DNA of 12,137 bases from JACOVP01 sp035289145 (GTDB taxonomy: Archaea > Nanobdellota > Nanobdellia > SCGC-AAA011-G17 > UBA489). This document shows positions 1-6,330 of the stretch, piece by piece (position 1 is the first letter of the stretch; each line of letters starts with the position of its first letter). The stretch spans positions 1-12,137 of the forward strand of contig DATDXZ010000032.1 in assembly GCA_035289145.1 (NCBI GenBank), in the 5' to 3' direction. The position numbers were made by a program, and so were the translations under genes. The notes beneath the pieces were generated by a model. That model worked only from the letters and a program-made list of their open reading frames with translations. It was not told the DNA's origin and did not search any database.

Positions 1-2
1 TG

Positions 3-107
3 TGTTCCACTGCAATGGACGCATATCATGGGTTGTCCTCCTTAGGGCAACCCCCTTATGATTATAACCCTCTTTTCTCTCAGAATATCGAGTCATTTGG
101 AGGATAA
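3..107 (+). CDS. C-terminal end of an unidentified protein, cut by the window edge
   Basis: A + strand frame is open from the first bases to a TAA at 105-107 and encodes about 34 residues ending in PPYDYNPLFSQNIESFGG. The peptide is hydrophilic with ordinary codon use. The two other forward frames close earlier, at 43-45 and 58-60. The stop falls inside a hairpin followed by TTTT (100-123), a natural place for a gene end, and a separate promoter for the next gene follows. I recognise no family from this fragment. The alternative is that the GC-rich stretch 1-60, which can fold into a 9-bp hairpin (30-53), belongs to an RNA gene. Confidence 0.4.
   Translation, partial: CSTAMDAYHGLSSLGQPPYDYNPLFSQNIESFGG
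30..53 (+). other. 9-bp hairpin in the partial left-edge gene
   Basis: GGGTTGTCC (30-38) pairs with GGGCAACCC (45-53) across a six-base loop, with one G-T wobble. No T-run follows directly, so it is not an obvious terminator. It lies inside the probable coding tail and may be accidental, or may mark a structured RNA that starts outside the window. Confidence 0.35.
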
Positions 108-123
108 AAGCTTATCCTCTTTT
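99..123 (+). terminator. Hairpin plus T4, probable terminator of the left-edge gene
   Basis: GAGGATAA (100-107) pairs perfectly with TTATCCTC (112-119) around an AAGC loop, and an extra G-T pair is possible at 99/120. TTTT follows at 120-123. The structure contains the stop codon of the upstream partial gene. Archaeal RNA polymerase stops mainly at U-tracts, so the T-run may matter more than the stem. The string TCCTCTTTTAAC (115-126) recurs in a second terminator-like hairpin at the right edge. Confidence 0.5.
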
Positions 124-146
124 AACTTTACGGTCTACTAATGACT

Positions 147-168
147 TGAGAAAAGTAATTTTATAAAG
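147..168 (+). promoter_or_regulatory. Archaeal BRE/TATA promoter for the 141-aa membrane protein
   Basis: A purine-rich stretch (GAGAAAAG, 147-154) is followed by a TATA-like box, TTTTATAAAG (159-168). Its centre is about 26 nt before the ATG at 189. That spacing places transcription start at or next to the start codon, implying a leaderless or near-leaderless mRNA. No Shine-Dalgarno sequence is present before the gene, which fits. Confidence 0.55.
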
Positions 169-188
169 AAGAGCACAAGAGAAAGTAG

Positions 189-614
189 ATGGTTGGATCA
201 CCTTCATTTTTGCAGTATTACCTATTTGTAGTGCTGTGTGTCTTGCTGGCATTGCATCTCAAGGATTTCTACAGAAAAAAGAGAAAGTGGAGAAGCACGG
301 CAATTCTTCTGACTTTCTTGGTCGGAGGCCTCAGTTGGTTCTACACTTATCAAAAAAACAAAAAGCATTGTTGGTTTATTCTGTGTGTGGCAGTGCTTGC
401 AGTTCCATTTCCTATTCTTCTCTCCTGGAATCCAGAGATGTTTTTCCAGACATTAGTGTTTCCTCTCTTCGGCACTTCAGAAGTAGGTCAATGGCTCTTT
501 AGAATAACTTCATCTTTGGTGGTGACTTTAGTGGCTATTCCAGGGTTCGTATGGCCTCTGTTCTATTTTATACGGCAGCCAGCCAAGTTCTATAAGAACT
601 ATTACAAGCGTTAA
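189..614 (+). CDS. Small multi-pass membrane protein, function unknown
   Basis: This 141-residue protein is dominated by hydrophobic segments at about residues 7-25, 37-52, 62-79 and 105-127, so it is probably a four-helix inner-membrane protein. Basic loops (KDFYRKKRKWR at 25-35 and a KNKKH cluster near 56-60) and a basic C-terminus (KFYKNYYKR) suggest positively charged cytoplasmic loops. No catalytic motif or known family is recognised. The ATG at 189 is chosen because a BRE/TATA promoter sits about 26 nt upstream and no better start precedes it. An overlapping frame at 236-502 is less credible. The gene stands alone between a terminator-like hairpin and tRNA-Lys. That it is real is fairly likely; its function is unknown. 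Confidence 0.65.
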   Translation: MVGSPSFLQYYLFVVLCVLLALHLKDFYRKKRKWRSTAILLTFLVGGLSWFYTYQKNKKHCWFILCVAVLAVPFPILLSWNPEMFFQTLVFPLFGTSEVGQWLFRITSSLVVTLVAIPGFVWPLFYFIRQPAKFYKNYYKR

Positions 615-632
615 GAAAAAGACTTTTAAACC
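615..632 (+). promoter_or_regulatory. Probable tRNA-Lys promoter (BRE/TATA)
   Basis: The purine run AGAAAAAGA followed by CTTTTAAA (623-630) lies 25-35 nt before the mature 5' end of the tRNA at 655. This is the usual spacing for an archaeal TATA box driving a tRNA gene with little or no 5' leader. Confidence 0.4.
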
Positions 633-654
633 ATCTGAAAGACATTCTGTGTAA

Positions 655-728
655 GGGTCCTTAGCTCAGGCTGGTAGAGCACCGTGCTCTTAACACGGGG
701 GTCGTGGGTTCAAATCCCACAGGATCCG
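655..728 (+). tRNA. tRNA-Lys(CTT)
   Basis: A full cloverleaf can be drawn. The acceptor stem is GGGTCCT (655-661) with AGGATCC (721-727), including one G-T pair. The D stem is GCTC/GAGC. The anticodon stem is CCGTG/CACGG around the loop CTCTTAA, with anticodon CTT at 689-691. A five-base variable region follows, then a T stem GTGGG/CCCAC with loop TTCAAAT. The discriminator is G73 (728), as is usual for archaeal tRNA-Lys, and no CCA is encoded. There is no intron: the anticodon loop has the normal seven bases. Its 3' end overlaps, on the opposite strand, the end of a homing endonuclease gene. Confidence 0.95.
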
Positions 729-1375
729 CTTATATTTCTAATACGTTGAATATGGTATTGATGATTCATTTTTACTGTTGTAAGAAAAAGTTCTATATCT
801 TGTTGGTTAGTTATTCTTAAATTAAAAGAATCTTTATCTGGTATGATCTTATTAGAAGGTATGGAAAGTTTTTCTAAGATTTGTTTAATTTGTAGAAGTA
901 ACTGTTTACTATTAGAAGTAAATTGAATTACTTTATAATGATTATAGTGCTTCGGATGATTTCTATATCTTTTGCTATAACGTTGATAGATAGACCCATC
1001 CATGTTGAAAATACCACGTAAACAAGCAATGCTTAAATCAGTATCAGCATAAATAGTTGAAGGAATAAAAACTGTAGTAGATTTTTTACCAAAAGTATAA
1101 CCTAATGAATGTAAAAAGTCTATAACCTTAGATCCATTAACAAAACATCGAACACTATTATCATCTAGTCGATGGTAAACTCTTACAGAAGTTTGAAAAT
1201 GCTTTTCAGAAATGGGTTTAATAATAGTTATATAGTAATCTGAGTCTTTATCCCAGCCCCCTGTAAATAAAAGTGTTGTAGACTTCTTAGTTCTACCTTT
1301 TTTGAGAAATTGAGACATACATCCATCTCCTATAAAAGCGCCTACAAATTCAGCTAATGCCTCATTAAGAATCAT
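710..1375 (-). CDS. Free-standing LAGLIDADG homing endonuclease
   Basis: This 221-residue protein has the two LAGLIDADG helices of a monomeric homing endonuclease: FVGAFIGDG near residues 10-18 (catalytic Asp17) and LRGIFNMDGS near 119-128 (Asp126). Both acidic residues are intact, so cleavage activity is plausible. Such enzymes make site-specific double-strand breaks that promote copying of their own gene. It is not inside an intron or intein here. It faces tRNA-Lys tail to tail, and its final residues SGSCGI and the TGA stop (710-712) are read from the antisense strand of the tRNA 3' half. The gene looks more AT-rich than its neighbours, consistent with recent arrival. The ATG at 1375 is supported by a BRE/TATA box about 26 nt upstream. 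The target site cannot be read from the sequence. Confidence 0.85.
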   Translation of the reverse strand: MILNEALAEFVGAFIGDGCMSQFLKKGRTKKSTTLLFTGGWDKDSDYYITIIKPISEKHFQTSVRVYHRLDDNSVRCFVNGSKVIDFLHSLGYTFGKKSTTVFIPSTIYADTDLSIACLRGIFNMDGSIYQRYSKRYRNHPKHYNHYKVIQFTSNSKQLLLQIKQILEKLSIPSNKIIPDKDSFNLRITNQQDIELFLTTVKMNHQYHIQRIRNISGSCGI

Positions 1376-1395
1376 AAATTATTTGATAATTCGGG

Positions 1396-1411
1396 ATATA
1401 TTATAGTTTCG
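1396..1411 (-). promoter_or_regulatory. BRE/TATA promoter of the homing endonuclease gene
   Basis: On the minus strand CGAAAC (1411-1406) is followed immediately by TATAATATAT (1405-1396), a good match to an archaeal BRE plus TATA box. The centre is about 26 nt before the ATG at 1375, predicting a leaderless transcript. Confidence 0.55.
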
Positions 1412-1452
1412 TCGCTCTTTGAGAAGTAAATAAATTATACTAAACAGTTAGC

Positions 1453-1462
1453 TATATAAATA
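1453..1462 (+). promoter_or_regulatory. TATA-like promoter of the radical SAM/Toprim pair
   Basis: TATATAAATA lies about 41 nt before the ATG at 1499, which would give a short leader of roughly 14 nt. No Shine-Dalgarno sequence is seen before the start. The interval 1376-1498 therefore holds two divergent promoters and no gene. Confidence 0.45.
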
Positions 1463-1498
1463 TAATCGGAAAGTCAGATTCATAGAGAAAACACACAT

Positions 1499-2620
1499 AT
1501 GTACTACCATCTCATCTTGACAGAATTCTGCCATCGTAAATGTACATATTGTTATGAAAAATCGATGAACCCACAGGAGTTCGAAATAAAAAATGATAAC
1601 TTGCAGTTCGACGAAAGCGCGCCTACAAAGAGCGAAGTGACTGTAAAACAGTTAGATGCATTCTTGAAGAAAGATGATGTGCTTATTTTTTATGGTGGAG
1701 AACCACTGATAGAGATTCCTAAAATGCAGGAGATTATGGACTTCTTTGGAGATAAAATACAATACAGAATGCAGACAAATGGATTATTATTAGACAGACT
1801 GCCTTATAAATATTTAAAACAAATCAGGAAGATTTTAATTTCTATTGATGGAAATAAAAAAAGGACAGATCACAATCGTGGCATAGGCAATTATGACAGA
1901 GTACTAAAAAATATAAAAAAGATTCGAGAGGAAGGATATACGGGTGAACTTGTTGCAAGAATGACAATAGCACGAGAATTTCCAGATGTTTATAATTCTG
2001 TGAGATCTATTATAAGGCTAGTGAATAAAGGTCTCTTTGATAGTGTACATTGGCAGATTGATGCTGGTTTTTACAAGGCAGATTTTGAGGAAGTGAACTT
2101 CACAAAGTTTATAGAACAGTATAATACTAGCATAACAAGACTTATGAAATGGTGGATAACGCAAATGAAGAAAGGAAAGATATACAAGTTATATCCATTT
2201 ATAGGCATTAGTGAAAGTGTTCTCAGACAGGAAAAAACATCAATGCGTTGTGGTGCAGGACATACTGGATTCGCAATAACGACTAATGGTATGATTAGTG
2301 CATGCCCAGTCACCAATGCGGTAAAGACATTCTATGCGGGAAATGTAAATGAGGCTTCAGAAAGCATAAAACCTATGACAGTTCAAGGGGATTGTTTGCA
2401 ATGTTCATATCTCGATCTTTGTGGTGGAAGATGTCTCTATCAGAATTACGCGCGATTATGGCCTAAAATGGGTAATGCTTTAATTTGCCAGAGCGTGAAG
2501 CATCTTATCGATGCAGTCAAAAAAAAGCAACCGTTGCTACAAGCATTAATAGATAAAAAAATGATTTCTCTGAAGGATTTCTCATATGAGAAGTATTTCG
2601 GACCAGAGATTATACCTTAA
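1499..2620 (+). CDS. Radical SAM/SPASM enzyme, putative peptide- or protein-modifying
   Basis: This 373-residue enzyme carries the radical SAM cluster motif CX3CX2C at Cys11, Cys15 and Cys18 and a GGEP motif at 66-69, which is typical for binding S-adenosylmethionine. The C-terminal part has the full SPASM cysteine pattern: Cys251, GX4C ending at Cys269, CX2CX5CX3C at 299, 302, 308 and 312, and Cys330. That pattern normally holds two auxiliary 4Fe-4S clusters. SPASM enzymes usually modify peptides or proteins, for example by crosslinking or sulfatase maturation. The short N-terminus (MYYHLILTEFC) resembles the archaeal AF0577-like group as I remember it, which is a weak assignment. The ATG at 1499 is the only start before the cysteine motif. 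The stop is followed directly by the Toprim gene. No candidate precursor peptide is visible in the window, so the substrate is unknown. Confidence 0.88.
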   Translation: MYYHLILTEFCHRKCTYCYEKSMNPQEFEIKNDNLQFDESAPTKSEVTVKQLDAFLKKDDVLIFYGGEPLIEIPKMQEIMDFFGDKIQYRMQTNGLLLDRLPYKYLKQIRKILISIDGNKKRTDHNRGIGNYDRVLKNIKKIREEGYTGELVARMTIAREFPDVYNSVRSIIRLVNKGLFDSVHWQIDAGFYKADFEEVNFTKFIEQYNTSITRLMKWWITQMKKGKIYKLYPFIGISESVLRQEKTSMRCGAGHTGFAITTNGMISACPVTNAVKTFYAGNVNEASESIKPMTVQGDCLQCSYLDLCGGRCLYQNYARLWPKMGNALICQSVKHLIDAVKKKQPLLQALIDKKMISLKDFSYEKYFGPEIIP

Positions 2621-3034
2621 ATGAGAAAGAATACTCTAACTTCGTTTGAAGAATGGTTAGCTTATCTCGAGAAAGAACAGCTATTAATTTTAGTAGAGGG
2701 AGAGAGTGATAAAATTGCTTTAGAGTCCTTAGGCATTAAAAATATAAAGCTCGTAGCGCAACAGCCGTTTTATAAAGTTGCTGAATCCATACAAGAAAAA
2801 GAAATCATTATTCTGACAGATCTTGATGCAGAAGGAAAGAAATTATTCTCGAAACTCAACCAATATTGCCAGCAACACGGCATCAAAGTGGACAATAAAC
2901 CAAGAGACTTTTTATTTAAGCATACAACACTGTCGCATATAGAAGGCATCACACACTATTTACTTGCGCAAAACTCGAAACATAGAGTCAAAGATGTTGT
3001 CTTCAATGCAGCACGTGTGAAACGTTGCTCCTAA
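2621..3034 (+). CDS. Small archaeal Toprim-domain protein
   Basis: The 137 residues form essentially a single Toprim fold. The first motif, LILVEGESDKIAL, supplies the conserved acidic Glu26. The second, IIILTDLDAEGKKL, gives the metal-binding DxD (Asp67, Asp69). HIEGI near 106-110 matches the end of small archaeal Toprim proteins (UPF0292-like). Toprim domains use these acids to hold Mg2+ in nucleotidyl transfer or phosphodiester cleavage, as in primases, topoisomerases and RNase M5. The actual substrate of this small family is not known to me. Its ATG directly abuts the radical SAM stop codon, so translation is probably coupled. The last 25 codons overlap the convergent DUF58 gene by 75 nt, a stretch that may be a non-conserved tail. 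Confidence 0.82.
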   Translation: MRKNTLTSFEEWLAYLEKEQLLILVEGESDKIALESLGIKNIKLVAQQPFYKVAESIQEKEIIILTDLDAEGKKLFSKLNQYCQQHGIKVDNKPRDFLFKHTTLSHIEGITHYLLAQNSKHRVKDVVFNAARVKRCS

Positions 3035-3814
3035 GCTCTCAGCAAGCCGCTTCAAGCGAAGATTATGATCTTGCAATTTAGATAAATAATTTTTGCGTAA
3101 GAAAGGGCTAATATGTGTTCTCAAGGTGCTGTGTGTCTCACTGTCTTTCAATTGGAACTCTCCAGTCAGATCCATGTTCATTTCGATCTCATCAAGCACT
3201 TGGATTAGTTTAATGTCGTTGTTCCTGAAGCCAAACAAGGCGCGCTTCACTTGTTCAGGCTCATAGAGAAAATCAGAAATAATGACAATCATCGATCGTG
3301 AGTCAATAAACTTGGAATACTGCTGCAATGACGCTTCAAATTGAGATTCTCCTTCTGGTTTTTTGGTGCGCAAGTAATCTAGAATTGCTACCAGTTGTCG
3401 TTTGCCGCGCTTTGCCTTGAATCGTTCAAGCTTATCAGAGAAAGTAGATAAGACAAAACGTTCATTGTTTTTTAAAGCCATATAGGAAAAGCCAATGCCT
3501 AACATAGAAGCATACTCATATTTCTTCATGGCTCTGCTGCCGAAGTTCATGCTGCCGCTGAAATCAATGATGACATGCACAGTCAGGTTGCGTTCTTCTT
3601 CACGACGTTTGATATGCAGTCTGTCAGTTCTCCCATACACTTTCCAGTCAATAGCGCGAAAGTCATCACCGGGAGAATACATGCGATGGTCTTTGAAAAT
3701 AAGCCCCTGGCCTGTGTGAATGCTTCCTCGCTGGCCGATGTAGTTGGATGCAACACGTTTATTGATGATGAGGCTGAGTCGATGTAGATGATGTAAGAAA
3801 TCAGTTTCGATCAT
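2960..3814 (-). CDS. DUF58 (VWA-like) protein, MoxR partner
   Basis: This 284-residue soluble protein has the DUF58 signature YSPGDDFRAIDWKVYGRTDR followed by HIKRREEERN, and a MIDAS-type metal motif DFSGS in a Rossmann-like VWA half. No membrane segment is visible, so it probably works in the cytoplasm, unlike the two BatA-like proteins of the operon. DUF58 proteins are regularly encoded beside MoxR ATPases and are thought to be their partners in a chaperone or metal-insertion role; this is known of the family and not shown here. It is the last gene of the six-gene operon. Its ATG overlaps the MoxR stop as ATGA (3811-3814), implying coupled translation. Its 3' end overlaps the convergent Toprim gene. 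No clear terminator follows. Confidence 0.92.
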   Translation of the reverse strand: MIETDFLHHLHRLSLIINKRVASNYIGQRGSIHTGQGLIFKDHRMYSPGDDFRAIDWKVYGRTDRLHIKRREEERNLTVHVIIDFSGSMNFGSRAMKKYEYASMLGIGFSYMALKNNERFVLSTFSDKLERFKAKRGKRQLVAILDYLRTKKPEGESQFEASLQQYSKFIDSRSMIVIISDFLYEPEQVKRALFGFRNNDIKLIQVLDEIEMNMDLTGEFQLKDSETHSTLRTHISPFLRKNYLSKLQDHNLRLKRLAESLGATFHTCCIEDNIFDSMFRVLRK

Positions 3815-6330
3815 TTTAGCAGGTAACCAATAACATCATCTTCATTGAAATTATTCCTTTCTGCTTCGAAATTGATAATAATGCGGTGGCGCAAGATAGG
3901 ATACACCATTTCTTTAACATCGTTTTTGGTGACATAGTTTCTTCCATCAAGAAGCGCATTTGCTTTTGCTGCCAGAACTAAACCTATGGAAGCACGTGGA
4001 GATGCTCCGAATTCAATGAGCTCTTTGCGCTCTCTCGTCTTTTTGACGATTTCAACTGCATATTTCTTGACGTCCTGTGCGATAGGAATTTGGCGGACAA
4101 GTTGTTGGAGCTTGAAAATAGTCTCTTTTTTCAATAAAGGTTTTAATTCTGGTGCTCCTTTCTCATCGAACTCAGTATAGCGAGTCACAATTTCTACTTC
4201 ATCATTGAAAGTAGGATACTGTGTTTTGATCTTGAACAGGAAACGATCGCTCTGTGCTTCTGGTAAGGGATAGGTATTATGGTTAATGCCACAAGCACCA
4301 AAACCAGCAAGATAATTTTGCGTACCAGGAACTGTCAAACCAAAAGCAAAACCATTTGAAGGTGTATGCTCTATTTTTTTAATTTGGTCATAATAAATAT
4401 GTGAACTCAGTAAATACTTACAATAAGATAATAATTGTTCAGCTTCCTTTATCTTTTGAGTAAATTCTTCCTTAAGGTATTCTTTTACTTGTGATTCAAC
4501 AGCACAGAGAGTTCCTTTATAAATATTCCAAACCTGATTATGAGAAATGCTTAGCTCTTGAGCGAGAGTTGATAAAGAAATGCCTATGCCCGCCGCATAT
4601 CTTCTAGGATCAGTATCTAAATATACCTCAAAGACACTTTCTTTTCTTTCATCGATCTCTTTTTGTATGTCTTGTACAAAACGAGAAAGACTCTCTCGAG
4701 ACATCACGATCTCACCATCTTTAATGCCTCGATAGCTACCATACCATGACTTTTCTGTTAATGTTTTTCTTCCTTTGAGAGTATGAAATCTATTGAGTCC
4801 AAGGCACTCAACTAATCTAAGAATAGCTTTTCTGTCAACAGGGACTACTCTAAAACTGGAGCGTATTTTTCTTTGTAAATTAAGTCCTTTTAGTTTCTTT
4901 TTTTCTACCCATCCAATCAAAGTAAGGTATTTACCAAAGTCTTCTCCCTGTATTTTCAATCGCCATATTCTTTTATCGTAATGTATCCATGAGAGTACAT
5001 TAAATCGCAAGAGCATATAAGAAATAAGGCTAATATTATTTTGGCTTTTCTGCGTAAATGTTACTCGATTATCACGAAGAGAGGACTCTAAAGCAATGAA
5101 GGTGCAAACAAACTCTCGAAGCATCTCCTGCGAAAATTGTAAAAACCATCGAGGAATCTCTTTATCTTTACCTCCAATGACCCCAAATCGTATACGAAGA
5201 TATTCCACAAGAGGCTTTGAATAGATAGTTGCAGCAACACAGCCATTTTTTGCGGTATAAATATAAGGTTTAAATCCATAGTTTCTTGAAACAGTAATAA
5301 ATCTCTTCATTGTTGAAGGGTAATTTTTTTGGTAAAAGGAGACATTTTTACTTCCTATATGTCCATCAGAGAGTACACAAGCAATCCAGAAGGCGAAGTC
5401 TTTATCAAAAGGAATATTTTTTTGAATCGGTTTTTGTGTCATAGAAGAAATAGCTTCTTGATGGCTCATGATGATAAGGAAATTTTGGTCAATAGGTATG
5501 AATGCAGGATTAACAAGATAGTCTTCTTTTGTAAGCTCTTCTGCTTTTTTCCATGCTATTTCTCCATGATCATTAACTAAGAAGGGATGATTTTTAGTGA
5601 CAGAAATAGATTTTCCAGTCTTTGTTGTGATAGTTATAAATTCGTCAGAGTAAGGGAGTGTATAAAGAAAACAAGGCTGTTTATGAAGAGAGGCATCACT
5701 ATCTAAAGCGCAAGTCCACCCATCAATCTGGTAAAGCTTCATGCCATTTTCATTTTCTATATCTGGTGCGCGTTTTAATTCTTGTAGAAGTTCTTTTCCA
5801 GTTCTTAATTCACCATTAACAAATACAGTTTCATCAAGACTTAGACTTCCCTCCTGTTCGATAGGGTTTTGTGTTGCTAAAACAAAAAAAGGTTTCTCTA
5901 ATTTATAGGTGTGATTGCCGACAGTGACTTGACGTTCTTGCATTGCTTCTAAAAGAGCAGACTGAGTTTTTGGTGTTGCTCGATTGATTTCATCCATTAA
6001 CACAACATTGGCAAACACTGGCCCTGGTTGGAACTTGAATTCTCGTCCAGCCTTGGATTCTTCTAAGACATAGGTGCCAGTAATATCTGATGGCATGAGA
6101 TCTGGAGTTCCTTGAATGCGTGAGAACTTGAGATCCATAAGTTTGGACAAAGTGCTGACAGTTAATGTTTTTGCTAGCCCTGGGTATCCTTCCAGAAGTG
6201 CATTGCTTTCTGTAAGAATGGCGATAATGATTTGTTTGATGACATCTTGCTGACCTACAACAACTTTACCTACCTCACTAAAAATAAACTCAAATGCTTC
6301 TTTTGCTTTTTGGATAGATTCAGTAGTCAT
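3811..6330 (-). CDS. MoxR-family AAA+ ATPase interrupted by an intein
   Basis: The 839-residue reading frame is a MoxR ATPase split by a 524-residue intein (residues 162-685). Removing it leaves 315 residues, the normal MoxR size. Seen in order: Walker A GYPGLAKT (48-55), Walker B VVLMDEINRA (109-118), sensor 1 in ATQNP (Asn155), NPIEQEG, the intein, TYPLPEAQSDRF (arginine Arg696), and sensor 2 GASPRAS (Arg779). The motif usually reads NPIEQEGTYPLPEAQLDRF, so splicing between Gly161 and Thr686 restores it. Here Ser replaces the usual Leu before DRF. MoxR proteins are chaperone-like hexameric ATPases acting with VWA proteins, which fits the four VWA/DUF58 or membrane partners around it. The start overlaps the preceding gene and the stop overlaps DUF58, both as ATGA. 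No ATPase can form without splicing or translation of the whole frame. Confidence 0.95.
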   Translation of the reverse strand: MTTESIQKAKEAFEFIFSEVGKVVVGQQDVIKQIIIAILTESNALLEGYPGLAKTLTVSTLSKLMDLKFSRIQGTPDLMPSDITGTYVLEESKAGREFKFQPGPVFANVVLMDEINRATPKTQSALLEAMQERQVTVGNHTYKLEKPFFVLATQNPIEQEGSLSLDETVFVNGELRTGKELLQELKRAPDIENENGMKLYQIDGWTCALDSDASLHKQPCFLYTLPYSDEFITITTKTGKSISVTKNHPFLVNDHGEIAWKKAEELTKEDYLVNPAFIPIDQNFLIIMSHQEAISSMTQKPIQKNIPFDKDFAFWIACVLSDGHIGSKNVSFYQKNYPSTMKRFITVSRNYGFKPYIYTAKNGCVAATIYSKPLVEYLRIRFGVIGGKDKEIPRWFLQFSQEMLREFVCTFIALESSLRDNRVTFTQKSQNNISLISYMLLRFNVLSWIHYDKRIWRLKIQGEDFGKYLTLIGWVEKKKLKGLNLQRKIRSSFRVVPVDRKAILRLVECLGLNRFHTLKGRKTLTEKSWYGSYRGIKDGEIVMSRESLSRFVQDIQKEIDERKESVFEVYLDTDPRRYAAGIGISLSTLAQELSISHNQVWNIYKGTLCAVESQVKEYLKEEFTQKIKEAEQLLSYCKYLLSSHIYYDQIKKIEHTPSNGFAFGLTVPGTQNYLAGFGACGINHNTYPLPEAQSDRFLFKIKTQYPTFNDEVEIVTRYTEFDEKGAPELKPLLKKETIFKLQQLVRQIPIAQDVKKYAVEIVKKTRERKELIEFGASPRASIGLVLAAKANALLDGRNYVTKNDVKEMVYPILRHRIIINFEAERNNFNEDDVIGYLLK
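4276..5847 (-). mobile_element. Intein with LAGLIDADG homing endonuclease, inserted in MoxR
   Basis: The element runs from Ser162 to Asn685 of the MoxR frame. Splicing features are Ser1 in block A (SLSLDETVFV), block B TKNH (His248), block F LTVPGTQNYLAG and block G GINHN, with Thr as the first downstream extein residue. The middle carries an endonuclease with motif I IACVLSDGHIG (Asp322) and motif II FVCTFIALESS, where Glu415 and Ser416 stand for the usual Asp-Gly. A helix-turn-helix-like stretch (STLAQELSISHNQVWNIYKG, about 587-606) lies between endonuclease and C-terminal splicing region. Block F has Gly664 where Asp is common and Gln671 where His is common; splicing may be slower or use other residues. 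The insertion site is the conserved motif just after sensor 1, a typical intein choice because deletion must be exact. Confidence 0.93.

Noticed and set aside
236..502. 88-codon + strand frame inside the 141-aa membrane protein gene
   Set aside because: It is another frame of the same DNA with no coherent domain or hydrophobic pattern, while the 189-614 frame gives clear membrane helices and has a matched promoter.
687..693. Intron in the tRNA-Lys anticodon loop hosting the endonuclease
   Set aside because: The anticodon loop has seven bases and all arms pair without any insertion; the endonuclease gene lies beyond the 3' end.
750..790. C/D-box small RNA suggested by TGATGA near 760
   Set aside because: No suitable D box or terminal stem is found at the expected distance, and the stretch is inside the homing endonuclease gene.
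655..1498. Integrated element at tRNA-Lys with attachment repeats
   Set aside because: I looked for a copy of the tRNA 3' end beyond the endonuclease gene (1376-1498) and found none, and no integrase is present.
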